Shown: positions 6,901 through 15,900 of the stretch, piece by piece
How the letters are laid out: each line of letters begins with the position of its first letter
Position numbering within the stretch: the first letter of the stretch is position 1
Source: Mameliella sp. CS4
GTDB lineage: Bacteria; Pseudomonadota; Alphaproteobacteria; Rhodobacterales; Rhodobacteraceae
Length of the DNA stretch: 64,000 bases
Assembly (NCBI RefSeq): GCF_019392335.1
Contig: NZ_JAHXRQ010000001.1
Span: forward strand, 620,001-684,000
Direction of reading: 5' to 3'
Translations under genes and position numbers: made by a program
The notes under the pieces: model-generated
Told to the model about the DNA's origin: nothing
Database searches by the model: none
The model's input: only the letters and a program-made list of their open reading frames with translations

Positions 6901-8112
6901 CTAGGTTTCGGTTTCCGGGGGCGAAATATGGCGTCCGGCGCGGGCGATCAGCTGGGCCGAGCTGCGCACCTCGAACTTGCGCAGCAGGTTGGCGCGGTGG
7001 AACTCGACCGTCTTGGGACTGATGCCCAGCGTGGCGGCGATTTCCTTGGTGGACTGTCCTTCGCCGATCTGGGTCAGCACCTGCTGTTCGCGCCGGGTCA
7101 GGGGAACGTCGTCTGCCTGCGGCGCAGGTGGCGTGGGGGCCGGGCGGCGGGCGCGCAGGGCAAAGAACAGCAGCGCGCCGACCAGGGCAATGGCGGCAAG
7201 GGCCAGTGCGGCGATGCCCAGAGGATTGCGCGCAGGGCTGGCGGCCTCTGGCCTGCGCGCGGCGAAGGCGGCCACCAGCGCGCGCGCCTCAGTGTAGCTG
7301 ACCGGGGCACCCCACTGGTCGGCAAGGTCGCTGTTGCCGGTCTGGAGGAGCGCCAGCGCCACCGCATCGCGCAGGCCCGGATCGGTGCCCGACAGCGCGA
7401 GGAAAGGCCATTCCGGGTAGAGCCGGGTGCTGATCGCCTCGGGGTGGGTGTAGGTGACATTGGCATTGAGCGCACGCAGCGCGCCATCGGGCACGCGGCC
7501 CTCGTCGACGAGATGTTCCAGCAAGCCGCTGCGGACGATGCCCGCGTCCAGCCGACCGTTTAGGACAGCGGTGGCGATGTCGTCCTGCGGGAACCCCAGG
7601 AACACCAGCTCGGCCGGATCGTCGAACAGGTCGACGCCCTGCGCACGAGCCTCGAACCAAGCGATCTGAAAGCCGCCGAAGGCCTGTTGCGCCACGGCGC
7701 CCAGCCGGGTGCCGCGCAGGTCGCCAAGCGTGGCAAGCCCGCTGTCGGCCCGGACCAGCACCGTCGAGCCGAACTGGCGGATGTGACTGCCATCGGGCAG
7801 CGCCCGCTTGCGCGTGGCGAGCACGCTCAACGGGTAGAGATCGGCAAGCTGGATGTAGTGGCCGGGGTTTGTCACCAGGAAGTCGAGCCCGCCGGCATTG
7901 ATGAGCGGCCCGGCCGAGGTCAGCGTGACCGGCACGAAACGCACGACATGGCCGGGGAGCTGCCGGGCCAGGTAGCGTTCCAGAGAGGTCCACTGGGATT
8001 CGCCCGCGTCCCAGCCGCGATGGGCGAGGATGCCGATCCGCAGGATCGGCGTTTCCGGTCCCTCTTGGGCATGGACGAAAGTGACAAGCCCGCAGGCCAG
8101 CAGCAACACCAT
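6901..8112 (-). CDS. Membrane-anchored regulator: PhnD-like periplasmic domain, one TM, LuxR-type HTH
   Basis: A one-component transmembrane regulator of 403 residues. Residues 1-16 form a signal or anchor; about 20-285 form a PhnD/SsuA-type substrate-binding domain (LRIGILAHRGWD, FLVTNPGHYIQL, FGSTVLVRADSG, GFPQDDIATAVLNGRLDAG); 298-320 form a transmembrane helix; 336-403 form a LuxR/NarL HTH (LTRREQQVL, TKEIAATLGISPKTVEFHR). PhnD-like domains are the sensors of TtrS (tetrathionate) kinases; here the kinase and receiver are absent. Start is uncertain: ATG at 8112 has no clear ribosome site, and TTG at 8208 would overlap the stop of the MORN gene and add 32 basic residues. Ligand unknown. Confidence 0.8.
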   Translation of the reverse strand: MVLLLACGLVTFVHAQEGPETPILRIGILAHRGWDAGESQWTSLERYLARQLPGHVVRFVPVTLTSAGPLINAGGLDFLVTNPGHYIQLADLYPLSVLATRKRALPDGSHIRQFGSTVLVRADSGLATLGDLRGTRLGAVAQQAFGGFQIAWFEARAQGVDLFDDPAELVFLGFPQDDIATAVLNGRLDAGIVRSGLLEHLVDEGRVPDGALRALNANVTYTHPEAISTRLYPEWPFLALSGTDPGLRDAVALALLQTGNSDLADQWGAPVSYTEARALVAAFAARRPEAASPARNPLGIAALALAAIALVGALLFFALRARRPAPTPPAPQADDVPLTRREQQVLTQIGEGQSTKEIAATLGISPKTVEFHRANLLRKFEVRSSAQLIARAGRHISPPETET

Positions 8113-8204
8113 GAGGAGGTGGCGTGTAACCCGTGCGATCCCGCCAAGGAAGGCCGGCCGCCGGATGCGGGTCAGGACGGAGAGGCGGCGCGGGCGCCCG
8201 GCGG

Positions 8205-9644
8205 TCAATTGTCCGCCGGCTGCTCCGCCGGGTCGGGTGCGGGTGCGGGGGCCGGGGTGGATTTCAGCGCGCCGCCGATCCATTCGCCAGTGGCCTCTTC
8301 GCCGCTGGCGTATTTCATCGTGCCTTCGCCCTGGCGTTTGCCGTCCTTGAACTGGCCTTCGTAGATGTCGCCGTTTGCGTAGACCGCGATCCCCTGGCCG
8401 TTGATCTCTCCGCGCACCCAGTCGCCCTCGTAGCGAAAGCCCGAGGCCATGACGATGGTGCCCTTGCCGTGGCGCTGGCCTTCGCGGAACTGGCCCTCGT
8501 AGACGGTCCCGTCGGGATAGGTGGCCTTGCCCTCGCCGTGGCGCTGACCGTCCTTCCACTGGCCCTCGTAGCGATAGCCGTCGGGGTAGGTCATCACGCC
8601 GAAGCCGTCATTGCGGGCATTGTCAAAGCTGCCCTCGTAGACAAGGCCGTTGGGATAGACCGCGCGGCCCTTGCCCTGGATCACGCCATCGACCCAGTCG
8701 CCTTCGTAGGTGGCGCCGTCGGGGTAGGTGATCTTGCCCTTGCCGTTGGCAAGATCGCCCTTGAACTGGCCCTCGTAGACAGAACCGTCGGGGTATGTGA
8801 CCTTGCCCTTGCCCTCGATCTGGCCGGTGATCCAGTTGCCCTCGTAGCGGTAGCCGTCCTTGCCGATGAAGGTGCCGATGCCGTGGCGCTGATCGTTGTT
8901 GAAAGCGCCCTGGTAGATGTCGCCGTTGTCGTAGGTGACCTTGCCCTGACCCTCGCGGCGGCCATCGACAAGCTGGCCCTCGTAGACGTCGCCGTTGGGC
9001 TGGATCAGCTTGCCCTCGCCGTCGATCTGGCCTTCGCGCCAGGTGCCTTCGTAGATCAGACCGTCGGGCATGGTCAGCTTGCCGAACCCGTCGCGTTCGC
9101 CATCGGCGACGCGGCCTTCGTAAACCGACTTGTCGGGGTAGGTGATCTTGGCGGTGCCTTCCTTGACGCCGTTCACCCACTGGCCGTCATAGACATAGCC
9201 GTTGGGCGCGGTCATCACGCCCTTGCCGTGGTGCAGCGCGTTGCGGAACGAGCCTTCGTAGCGGACGCCGTTGGCGTAGATGGCGGTGCCGCTGCCGGTG
9301 ATCTTGCCATCCAGCCACTGGCCCTCATAGGTGCCGCCGTCGGCAAAGATGATCTTGCCCTTGCCCTCGGGCTTGCCCTTGGCGAACTGGCCTTCGTAGA
9401 CCGAGCCGTTGGGGAAGCGGGCGACACCCTCGCCCTTGATTTCGCCCTGGACCCATTCGCCGGTGTATTCATAGCCGTTGGGCAGGCGGTAGGTGCCGGT
9501 GCCGTGCTGCAATCCGTCCTGGAATGTCCCTTCGTAGACGCCGCCGTCGTCGTACTGCTTTGTCACCACCTCTTCGTCCTGGGCCAGCGCGGCGCCGGCC
9601 AGGGCAAAGGGGATGACAAGAAGGAAACTGCCTGCGGATTTCAT
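8205..9644 (-). CDS. Secreted MORN-repeat protein, 19 units
   Basis: Exported protein of 479 residues: signal peptide (1-22, ending GAALAQ), then 19 consecutive 23-residue MORN units of the form YEGxWxxGxxxGxGxxxYxxG, then a short Pro/Ala-rich tail (TPAPAPAPDP). MORN units form beta-hairpin ladders that bind phospholipids or proteins in eukaryotes; the role of secreted bacterial forms is not established. It has the same unit number and order as the paralogue directly upstream, so the pair arose by gene duplication. No catalytic domain is attached. Its stop overlaps a possible TTG start of the regulator. Confidence 0.88.
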   Translation of the reverse strand: MKSAGSFLLVIPFALAGAALAQDEEVVTKQYDDGGVYEGTFQDGLQHGTGTYRLPNGYEYTGEWVQGEIKGEGVARFPNGSVYEGQFAKGKPEGKGKIIFADGGTYEGQWLDGKITGSGTAIYANGVRYEGSFRNALHHGKGVMTAPNGYVYDGQWVNGVKEGTAKITYPDKSVYEGRVADGERDGFGKLTMPDGLIYEGTWREGQIDGEGKLIQPNGDVYEGQLVDGRREGQGKVTYDNGDIYQGAFNNDQRHGIGTFIGKDGYRYEGNWITGQIEGKGKVTYPDGSVYEGQFKGDLANGKGKITYPDGATYEGDWVDGVIQGKGRAVYPNGLVYEGSFDNARNDGFGVMTYPDGYRYEGQWKDGQRHGEGKATYPDGTVYEGQFREGQRHGKGTIVMASGFRYEGDWVRGEINGQGIAVYANGDIYEGQFKDGKRQGEGTMKYASGEEATGEWIGGALKSTPAPAPAPDPAEQPADN

Positions 9645-9781
9645 GCGTTTGCCCGTTTTCTGTCCCTGGGTGTACGTCCCTTGCGGAAACTAAAGGAGGC
9701 CGGGGCCGGGGGCAATGCATTTTGCCCCGGCGGGCGTGGCCTCGCCGGGCGGCGCGACCGTCGACCAAAGAGAGAGTGGTT

Positions 9782-11305
9782 TCAGGGCCGCGCGTCGAGC
9801 GACAGGCTGCCGCCTTCCTCCGGGGCAATCCGTTTGGTGGGCAGGGCGCCCGCGATGCCGCCCACGGTCACGTTGCGCCCCTCTGGCAGGTCAGGTTCCG
9901 GTGGCAGACCGGCGGCGTTGCCGTCCAGCGTGCCGTTGCGCCAGATGCCTTCGCGTACCGTGCCGTCGGCATAGAGCAAACGGCCCTGTCCGTGGCGCTT
10001 GCCTTTGAGGAACTGGCCGGAATAGGCATCGCCGTTGACGTAGGTCGCGATGCCCTTGCCGGTGATCTCTCCGTTTTCCCAGGCGCCCTGGTACTGGAAC
10101 CCGTCCGACATGACGATCCGCCCGTGTCCGTCGCGCTGGCCCGAGGCGAAGGCGCCTTCGTAGACGGTGCCGTCCGGGTAGGTGGCCTTGCCGCGGCCGT
10201 GGCGCTGGCCGTCTTTCCACTGGCCCTCGTAGCGGTAGCCGTCCGGATAGGTCATGACGCCGTAGCCGTGGTTGCGCGTGTTCGCGAAGCTGCCCACGTA
10301 GGTCAACCCGTCTGCGTAGACGGCCTTGCCCTCGCCCTGGATCACGCCCTTGTCCCATTGGCCTTCGTAGGTGGCGCCGTCGGGATAGGTGATCTTGCCG
10401 ATGCCATTGGCCAGATCATCCTTGAACCGGCCTTCATAGATCGCGCCGTCGGGGTAGGTGACCTTGCCCTTGCCCGCGATATGACCGTCGATCCACTGGC
10501 CCTCGTAGCGATAGCCGTCGGTGCCCGTGAACGTGCCCTGTCCCTGGCGCTTGTCGTTCCGGAATTCGCCGATGTAGATGTCGCCATTGGCATAATGCAC
10601 GGTGCCCTTGCCGCGGCGCTGACCGTTGACGAGGGCGCCGGTGAAGATGTCGCCGTTGGGCTGGACCAGCTTGCCCTGGCCGTCGATCTGGCCCTTGACC
10701 CAGCCGCCTTCGTAGACCAGCCCGTCGGGCATGGTGATCTTGCCATAGCCGTCGCGCTCTCCATTCTTGATCTGGCCTTCGTAGACGGCCTGATCGGGAT
10801 AGGTGACCCGCGCCTGCCCGTGCTTGGCGCCGTTTTGCCACTGGCCATCGTAGATATAGCCGTTGTCGCCGCGCATGACGCCGCGCCCGTGGTGCTGGGC
10901 GTCAAGGAAATTGCCTTCGTAGGTGACGCCGTTGGCATAGCGCGCCTTGCCCTGGCCGTTGATCTTGCCGTTCAGCCACTGGCCCTCGTAGTGGCCGCCG
11001 TCGGGATAGTCGATGCGGCCGGTGCCGTCCGGGCGTCCGCGGGTGAACTCTCCGACATAGACCGCGCCGTTGGTAAAGCGCGCGCGGCCCTTGCCCTGGA
11101 TCTCTCCCATGATCCAGTTGCCGCTGTATTCATAGCCGCTTGGCATCCGGTAGGTGCCCTGTCCGTGCTGGACCCCGTCCACCAGCTGTCCGCTGTAGGT
11201 GCTGCCATCGCTATAGGTCCGGGTCTGGACGTCCTGCGCCGCCGCGATCTGCGGGAGGGTCATCAGGGCAAGCGCGAGGAGCGGCGACGGGCGGGTCAGG
11301 GTCAT
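9782..11305 (-). CDS. Secreted MORN-repeat protein, 19 units (paralogue)
   Basis: Exported protein of 507 residues: signal peptide (1-24, ending PQIAAAQ), 19 MORN units, and a longer C-terminal tail of about 45 residues rich in Gly/Pro without repeats. ATG at 11305 is chosen because it starts the signal peptide; the frame is open further upstream. Units 14-16 (containing VMTYPDGYRYEGQWKDG) are almost identical to the same-numbered units of the neighbour, while others have drifted. First gene of a same-strand cluster MORN, MORN, regulator, dsrE; the gap to the next gene is 137 bases. Confidence 0.87.
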   Translation of the reverse strand: MTLTRPSPLLALALMTLPQIAAAQDVQTRTYSDGSTYSGQLVDGVQHGQGTYRMPSGYEYSGNWIMGEIQGKGRARFTNGAVYVGEFTRGRPDGTGRIDYPDGGHYEGQWLNGKINGQGKARYANGVTYEGNFLDAQHHGRGVMRGDNGYIYDGQWQNGAKHGQARVTYPDQAVYEGQIKNGERDGYGKITMPDGLVYEGGWVKGQIDGQGKLVQPNGDIFTGALVNGQRRGKGTVHYANGDIYIGEFRNDKRQGQGTFTGTDGYRYEGQWIDGHIAGKGKVTYPDGAIYEGRFKDDLANGIGKITYPDGATYEGQWDKGVIQGEGKAVYADGLTYVGSFANTRNHGYGVMTYPDGYRYEGQWKDGQRHGRGKATYPDGTVYEGAFASGQRDGHGRIVMSDGFQYQGAWENGEITGKGIATYVNGDAYSGQFLKGKRHGQGRLLYADGTVREGIWRNGTLDGNAAGLPPEPDLPEGRNVTVGGIAGALPTKRIAPEEGGSLSLDARP

Positions 11306-11447
11306 GCGGTCTTGGGCCTCTTGGCGATGGGGTATCGTTCGGAAACCTAGGTCAGCCGGGCAGGCAGGGCAACGGCGGGTGCCGGGTGACTTCCCCTCAG
11401 GCGTGGGTCTGCTATGTGGGCACAAGGACTTGGGAAAGGGCAGCGCG

Positions 11448-13109
11448 ATGAGCGATCGGTTTCGCGTGACACTGGCACAGCTGAACCCCGTGGTGGGGGA
11501 TCTGGCGGGCAATGCGGCAAAGGCGAAGGCCGCCTGGGAAGAGGGGCGCGCGCAGGGCGCCGACCTGGTGGCCCTGCCCGAGATGTTCATTGCCGGGTAC
11601 AACGCGCAGGACCTGGTGATGAAACAGGCCTTTCACATCGCGGCGATGGAGGCGGTCGACAAGCTGGCCGCCGACTGCGCCGAGGGTCCGGCGCTGGCCA
11701 TTGGCGGCCCCTATGTCGAGGGGACCGAGCTGTTCAACGCCTATTTCATCTGCAACGGCGGCAAGGTCGTCACGCGGGTGCTGAAGCACGAACTGCCCAA
11801 CGAAAAGGTGTTCGACGAGGTCCGCATCTACGACAGCGGCCCCATCGGCGGGCCCTATGCGGTGGGCAACACGCGCATCGGGTCGCCCATCTGCGAGGAT
11901 GCCTGGCACCCGGACGTGGCTGAAACGCTGGCCGAAACGGGGGCCGAGTTCCTGCTGGTGCCCAATGGATCGCCCTATTACCGCAACAAATACGAGACCC
12001 GGCTGAACCACATGGTGGCGCGGGTGGTCGAGACGGGCCTGCCGCTGATCTATCTCAACATGGTGGGTGGGCAGGACGACCAGGTCTTTGATGGCGGCTC
12101 TTTTGTGCTGAACCCGCATGGCGGGATCGCGGTGCAACTGCCGGTTTTCGAGGAATGCGTGGTGCCGGTGGACATGGTGCGCGGGCCTGATGGCTGGCGC
12201 TGCGAGGAAGGCGTGTTCGATGTGCATCCCGATGCATGGGAGCAGGATTACCGCGTCATGGTCGAGGCGGTCCGCGACTACCTGCGCAAGGCGGGGTTCG
12301 CCAAGGTGCTGCTGGGCCTGTCGGGCGGCGTGGATTCGGCGCTGGTGGCGGCGATTGCGGTGGACGCGCTGGGCGCCGACAACGTGCGTTGCGTGATGCT
12401 GCCCTCGGAATATACCTCGCCGGAGTCACTGGAGGATGCCGAAGGCTGTGCCAAGGCGCTGGGCTGCCGCTATGACTATGTGCCGATCAAGGGACCGCGC
12501 GACGCGGTGACAGAGGCGCTGGCGCCCCTGTTCGAAGGGTTGGAACCGGACCTGACAGAGGAAAATATCCAGTCGCGCCTGCGGGGCCTGCTGTTGATGG
12601 CGCTGTCGAACAAGTTTGGCGAGATGCTGCTGACCACCGGCAACAAGTCAGAGGTCGCGGTGGGCTATGCCACGATCTACGGCGACATGGCGGGCGGCTA
12701 TAACCCGATCAAGGACCTGTATAAAACGCGGGTCTTCGAGACCTGCCGCTGGCGCAACGCCAACTTTCGCCCCTGGATGAATGGCCCCGAGGGCGAGGTG
12801 ATCCCCGAGCGGATCATCACCAAGCCGCCCAGCGCCGAGCTGCGCGAGGACCAGAAGGACAGCGACTCGCTGCCCGATTACCCGGTGCTGGACGCGATCC
12901 TGCAGATCCTCGTGGATGACGACGGCTCCATCGCCGACTGCGTGGCGAAGGGTTATTCCCGCGAGGACGCCAAGAAGGTCGAGCACCTGCTTTATATCAG
13001 CGAATACAAGCGGTTCCAGTCGGCGCCCGGTGCCCGGCTGACGAAACGGGCGTTCTGGCTGGACCGCCGTTATCCCATCGTCAACCGGTGGCGCGACGGC
13101 GAGTCGTGA
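11448..13109 (+). CDS. nadE: Glutamine-dependent NAD+ synthetase
   Basis: Last step of NAD synthesis: amidation of nicotinate adenine dinucleotide using glutamine. The 553-residue product has an N-terminal nitrilase-type glutaminase with E45 (LPEMF), K113 (LKHELPN) and nucleophile C149 (PICEDAW), and a synthetase domain from about 270 with the ATP pyrophosphatase loop SGGVDS (292-297). ATG at 11448 follows GGAAAGGG. The gene is divergent from the MORN cluster. Together with pncA and pncB at 40.3-42.2 kb it forms part of the Preiss-Handler route. Confidence 0.96.
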   Translation: MSDRFRVTLAQLNPVVGDLAGNAAKAKAAWEEGRAQGADLVALPEMFIAGYNAQDLVMKQAFHIAAMEAVDKLAADCAEGPALAIGGPYVEGTELFNAYFICNGGKVVTRVLKHELPNEKVFDEVRIYDSGPIGGPYAVGNTRIGSPICEDAWHPDVAETLAETGAEFLLVPNGSPYYRNKYETRLNHMVARVVETGLPLIYLNMVGGQDDQVFDGGSFVLNPHGGIAVQLPVFEECVVPVDMVRGPDGWRCEEGVFDVHPDAWEQDYRVMVEAVRDYLRKAGFAKVLLGLSGGVDSALVAAIAVDALGADNVRCVMLPSEYTSPESLEDAEGCAKALGCRYDYVPIKGPRDAVTEALAPLFEGLEPDLTEENIQSRLRGLLLMALSNKFGEMLLTTGNKSEVAVGYATIYGDMAGGYNPIKDLYKTRVFETCRWRNANFRPWMNGPEGEVIPERIITKPPSAELREDQKDSDSLPDYPVLDAILQILVDDDGSIADCVAKGYSREDAKKVEHLLYISEYKRFQSAPGARLTKRAFWLDRRYPIVNRWRDGES

Positions 13110-13168
13110 CCCTGTTGCATGCCTGCGCCGTCTTTGACAGGGTCGGGGCACGACATGTGGAGGTTTGC

Positions 13169-13702
13169 ATGACACGTTTTCTTTCGTTTATTGCGGCAAT
13201 GCTCATGGCCGTGCCGGGTCTGGCCGCAGAGCTGGACGACCGGTACGAATCCATGGGGACAATGACCGTCACGCTGGACGGAACAGCCACCCGGATGGTC
13301 ATCCCCTACGACCGGGAAAAGGATCGGCCCTACGCCGAACAGAAGATGATCATGGGATCTTTCCTGACCATCAACACCGTCGGACGAGTGGTCGATGAAA
13401 CGGGCAAGCCGGGGCGCCCGATGGTGCAGGTCACCTTGCAGAAGCGGAACGGTGACATGGCGCTGATCTCGGCGGAAATCTTCGACGACAAGGGCTATGA
13501 TGCCCCTATGGTGATGGGGGCCGACGGAGGCGACGGCAAACTGGTGGCGTTCGAGATGACGCCGGACAATGTCGTGACCGCCACGGTCGAGGGCACCTTC
13601 CTGCGCCTGACGGGCTATACCAGCGAACCGCGGGTGGCCGACGGGGCAGAGCCGGTTGCGGCCACGATCGAGTGGACGGCAGAGATCGCCCCGCTTGAGT
13701 GA
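13169..13702 (+). CDS. Secreted protein of unknown function
   Basis: I do not recognise this 177-residue protein. It has a clear signal peptide (1-20, MTRFLSFIAAMLMAVPGLAA), so the mature part is periplasmic or secreted; there is no lipobox, no later membrane helix, and no cysteine. The mature part is rich in beta-forming residues (TMTVTLDG, MVQVTLQKRNG, VVTATVEGTF), suggesting a small beta-sandwich. ATG at 13169 follows GGAGG by six bases, which decides the start. It is 59 bases after nadE, with no terminator seen between. Confidence 0.75.
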   Translation: MTRFLSFIAAMLMAVPGLAAELDDRYESMGTMTVTLDGTATRMVIPYDREKDRPYAEQKMIMGSFLTINTVGRVVDETGKPGRPMVQVTLQKRNGDMALISAEIFDDKGYDAPMVMGADGGDGKLVAFEMTPDNVVTATVEGTFLRLTGYTSEPRVADGAEPVAATIEWTAEIAPLE

Positions 13703-13871
13703 TCCGGCTTTCGGTCCTGCCCGAATGGGTCTGACGCCCGATCCCGGCTAAATCCGTATCATCCTGCAGATTGCCAGGCACCCCGACAGACCGGCGCGTA
13801 GGATCGGGCGCCGGGCCGCCAAGGATCGCCCCTCAACCCGCAAAGCGGATGCATCGTCAGAGGTATGCCGT

Positions 13872-14255
13872 TTATTCCCACCACCGGTCAATCGCCGCGA
13901 TGTCACCGTCGGACCAGCCGAAGTGATGCGCGAATTCATGCACGGTGACATGGGCGATCAGGTCGTCCAGCTCGATATCGCCGCGCGTGCGCCATTCGTC
14001 GAGGATCGGTTCACGGAACAGCCAGACCGTGTCGGGAAAGGGTGCCGGATCTGCAAAGCTTTTCTCCGTCATGGGGATGCCGTCATAAAGCCCGGTCAGC
14101 TCGTGGGGGTCGTCGATCCGCATCTCGTCCAGGATCTCCTGCGGCGGCCAGTCGACCACCTGCAGGACCACCGCGCGGGCGCCGTTGCGGAACGGGTCCG
14201 GGAAACTCTCGATGGTCCGTTCAGCCACCGCGTAGAAATGCTGGGTATCGCTCAT
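13872..14255 (-). CDS. Zincin-like metallopeptidase family protein
   Basis: Small cytosolic protein of 127 residues in the family often labelled 'metallopeptidase family protein' (zincin-like type 1, PF06262). The HExxH motif HEFAHHFGWSD (H106, E107, H110, with D116 as probable third ligand) is at the C-terminal end, as usual. Substrate unknown; the fold is a reduced zincin. Its ATG overlaps the stop of thpR by four bases, making it the last gene of pfkB-thpR-metallopeptidase. Confidence 0.85.
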   Translation of the reverse strand: MSDTQHFYAVAERTIESFPDPFRNGARAVVLQVVDWPPQEILDEMRIDDPHELTGLYDGIPMTEKSFADPAPFPDTVWLFREPILDEWRTRGDIELDDLIAHVTVHEFAHHFGWSDGDIAAIDRWWE

Positions 14256-14797
14256 GGTGCCAAACTCAGGGGCGGGGTCAGCGGGTAGCGGGCCAGTTCC
14301 TCGTGCAGGGCGCCGTCCTGGTGCAGGGTCGAGGCGAAGAGGCTGAAGCTGTTGCAGGCGAAGGGGCCAATGCTGGCGCTGGCCAGCACGGCCAGCAGCG
14401 GCGAGGCATCGGCCTGCCCCTTGAGCCGGGCCAGCGTGACATGCGGGCGGAACCGGCGGCGTTCCGGAGCCACGCCGACGCTGCGCAGCCGGGCCAGCAC
14501 GCGGTCGCGCAATTCGTTCAGCGGGGCATTTCCATCGGCCTCCAGCGCGACGGCCTGTCCGTGACGCCCGCCAAAGATCGAGGCCCCGGCCAGCGTCAGG
14601 TCCAGCGCGGGCGCGCGCAGGGTCTGCAGCGCGTCATGGACGGCCTCGGTTGTCTCTTCGTCCTGTTCACCCAGAAAGGCGAGCGTCAGGTGCAGGTTCT
14701 CGTAGGGCGTGGGACGGCCGACGGAAAACCGCGACTGCAGGTCGTCCAGCGCGTCGCGGGCCTCTTCGGGCAGGGACAGAGCGATGAAGAGCCGCAT
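14252..14797 (-). CDS. thpR: RNA 2',3'-cyclic phosphodiesterase (2'-5' RNA ligase family)
   Basis: Two-histidine phosphoesterase that opens 2',3'-cyclic phosphate ends or, in vitro, joins tRNA halves by 2'-5' links. The 181 residues contain the two HxTx motifs, HLTL at 36-39 and HVTL at 119-122, spaced as in the family. ATG at 14797 starts MRLFIALSLP, the standard opening; the frame runs further upstream but that overlaps pfkB. Start and stop both overlap their neighbours by a few bases, so translation is coupled. Confidence 0.9.
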   Translation of the reverse strand: MRLFIALSLPEEARDALDDLQSRFSVGRPTPYENLHLTLAFLGEQDEETTEAVHDALQTLRAPALDLTLAGASIFGGRHGQAVALEADGNAPLNELRDRVLARLRSVGVAPERRRFRPHVTLARLKGQADASPLLAVLASASIGPFACNSFSLFASTLHQDGALHEELARYPLTPPLSLAP

Positions 14798-15738
14798 CAG
14801 AGCGCGGTCAGTTCGGTGCGGGGCAGGATGGCGGCGAAATCCTCGGGCAGGCAAAGTTGCGTCCCCGGCGACATGACCGCCGCCGCTGCCGCCGCCGCGC
14901 CCTGGCGCAGGGCCTCGGGGTGGTCCAGCCCCTCGGCCAGTGCCTTGACGAAACCGCCGACGAAACTGTCGCCTGCACCGATGGCGCTGACGACCTGGTC
15001 ATTCGCGGCGGAGACATGCCAGCGGCCCGTGTCGGTTGCCATGACGGATCCATCCTTGCCGCGGGCGATGATGACGATCCCTGCGGCGCCGCGGGCGCGC
15101 AGGGTCTCGGCAAATGCGGCGCTGTCTGAACGAGTTTCCAGCCCGAGGCCGGAAAGATCGCGTGCCTCTGCGCTGTCCATGCGCAGGACAAAGGGCGCGG
15201 GACCCGGTGCCGTGGCCTGGTGGTGCAGATGCGCGCCCGAGGTGTCCACCACCACGCGGCGCCCCTCCAGCCGGGCGCAGGCGCGGGTGATCCAGCCCGG
15301 CGCGCAGCCCGGCGGCATACTGCCCGACAGCACGATATAGTCCCCCTCTCCGGCCTCGGCGGCGAGCCTGTCCAGGACATCGTCAAGCTGGGCCTCGGTC
15401 CATTCGGGACCCGACAGGACAAAGCGGTATTGGCCGCCGGTCGACTCGTCGGTGACGGAAAAGCTGTGCCGGGTCTCGCCCGGCGCCTCGTGCCGGATCA
15501 GGTCCAGACCCCGGTCGCGCAGCAGCCGTTCCAGCGCCATGCCGTTGGGGCCGCCCAGGGCGACCAGCGCGCGCGCCTGGCCGCCCAGTTGCACCACCGC
15601 GCGGGCCACGTTGACGCCGCCGCCGCCCGGTTCCGCCGTTTCCGGCCCGCAGCGCAGTTTCGGCCCCGCCGAGACGCTGGCGCAGGAAGTGGCGAGGTCG
15701 AGCGCCGGGTTCAGGGTGACGGTCAGGATCTCTGTCAT
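14797..15738 (-). CDS. 1-phosphofructokinase family sugar kinase
   Basis: PfkB-family kinase of 313 residues that phosphorylates a sugar phosphate such as fructose-1-P, fructose-6-P or tagatose-6-P. Family marks: TVTLNPALDL at the N-terminus, the PGGGGVNVARAV motif (37-48), and the anion hole and catalytic base in GAGDSF (254-259, D257). There is no fructose PTS gene nearby, so the exact substrate is open. First gene of the three-gene overlap operon. Confidence 0.88.
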   Translation of the reverse strand: MTEILTVTLNPALDLATSCASVSAGPKLRCGPETAEPGGGGVNVARAVVQLGGQARALVALGGPNGMALERLLRDRGLDLIRHEAPGETRHSFSVTDESTGGQYRFVLSGPEWTEAQLDDVLDRLAAEAGEGDYIVLSGSMPPGCAPGWITRACARLEGRRVVVDTSGAHLHHQATAPGPAPFVLRMDSAEARDLSGLGLETRSDSAAFAETLRARGAAGIVIIARGKDGSVMATDTGRWHVSAANDQVVSAIGAGDSFVGGFVKALAEGLDHPEALRQGAAAAAAAVMSPGTQLCLPEDFAAILPRTELTAL

Positions 15739-15900
15739 GGGCGCGGTTCCTCTGGAGGCGCGTTCGGGGCCACGGACCCCTTGCCTAGCATCGGGGCGGA
15801 ACGTGGGCCAGCGTCACCGCGCGTCGCGCCCTGACATGCGGCGGAACTGGACAAATCCCGCGCCTTGTGAAAACACGCCGCCCTGACAGGAGGCCACGTC

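Noticed and set aside
6202..7563. Plus-strand open frame of about 450 codons after the photolyase
   Set aside because: Antisense to the dsrE-like gene and the LuxR-type regulator; no family resemblance.
8205..11305. MORN tandem repeats considered as a CRISPR or DNA satellite
   Set aside because: Units vary in DNA and are conserved as protein; no spacers and no cas genes.
8133..11350. Long plus-strand open frames across both MORN genes with a repetitive Val/Ala/Asp pattern
   Set aside because: They are antisense images of the 23-residue MORN repeat; the minus-strand genes have signal peptides and clear repeat motifs.
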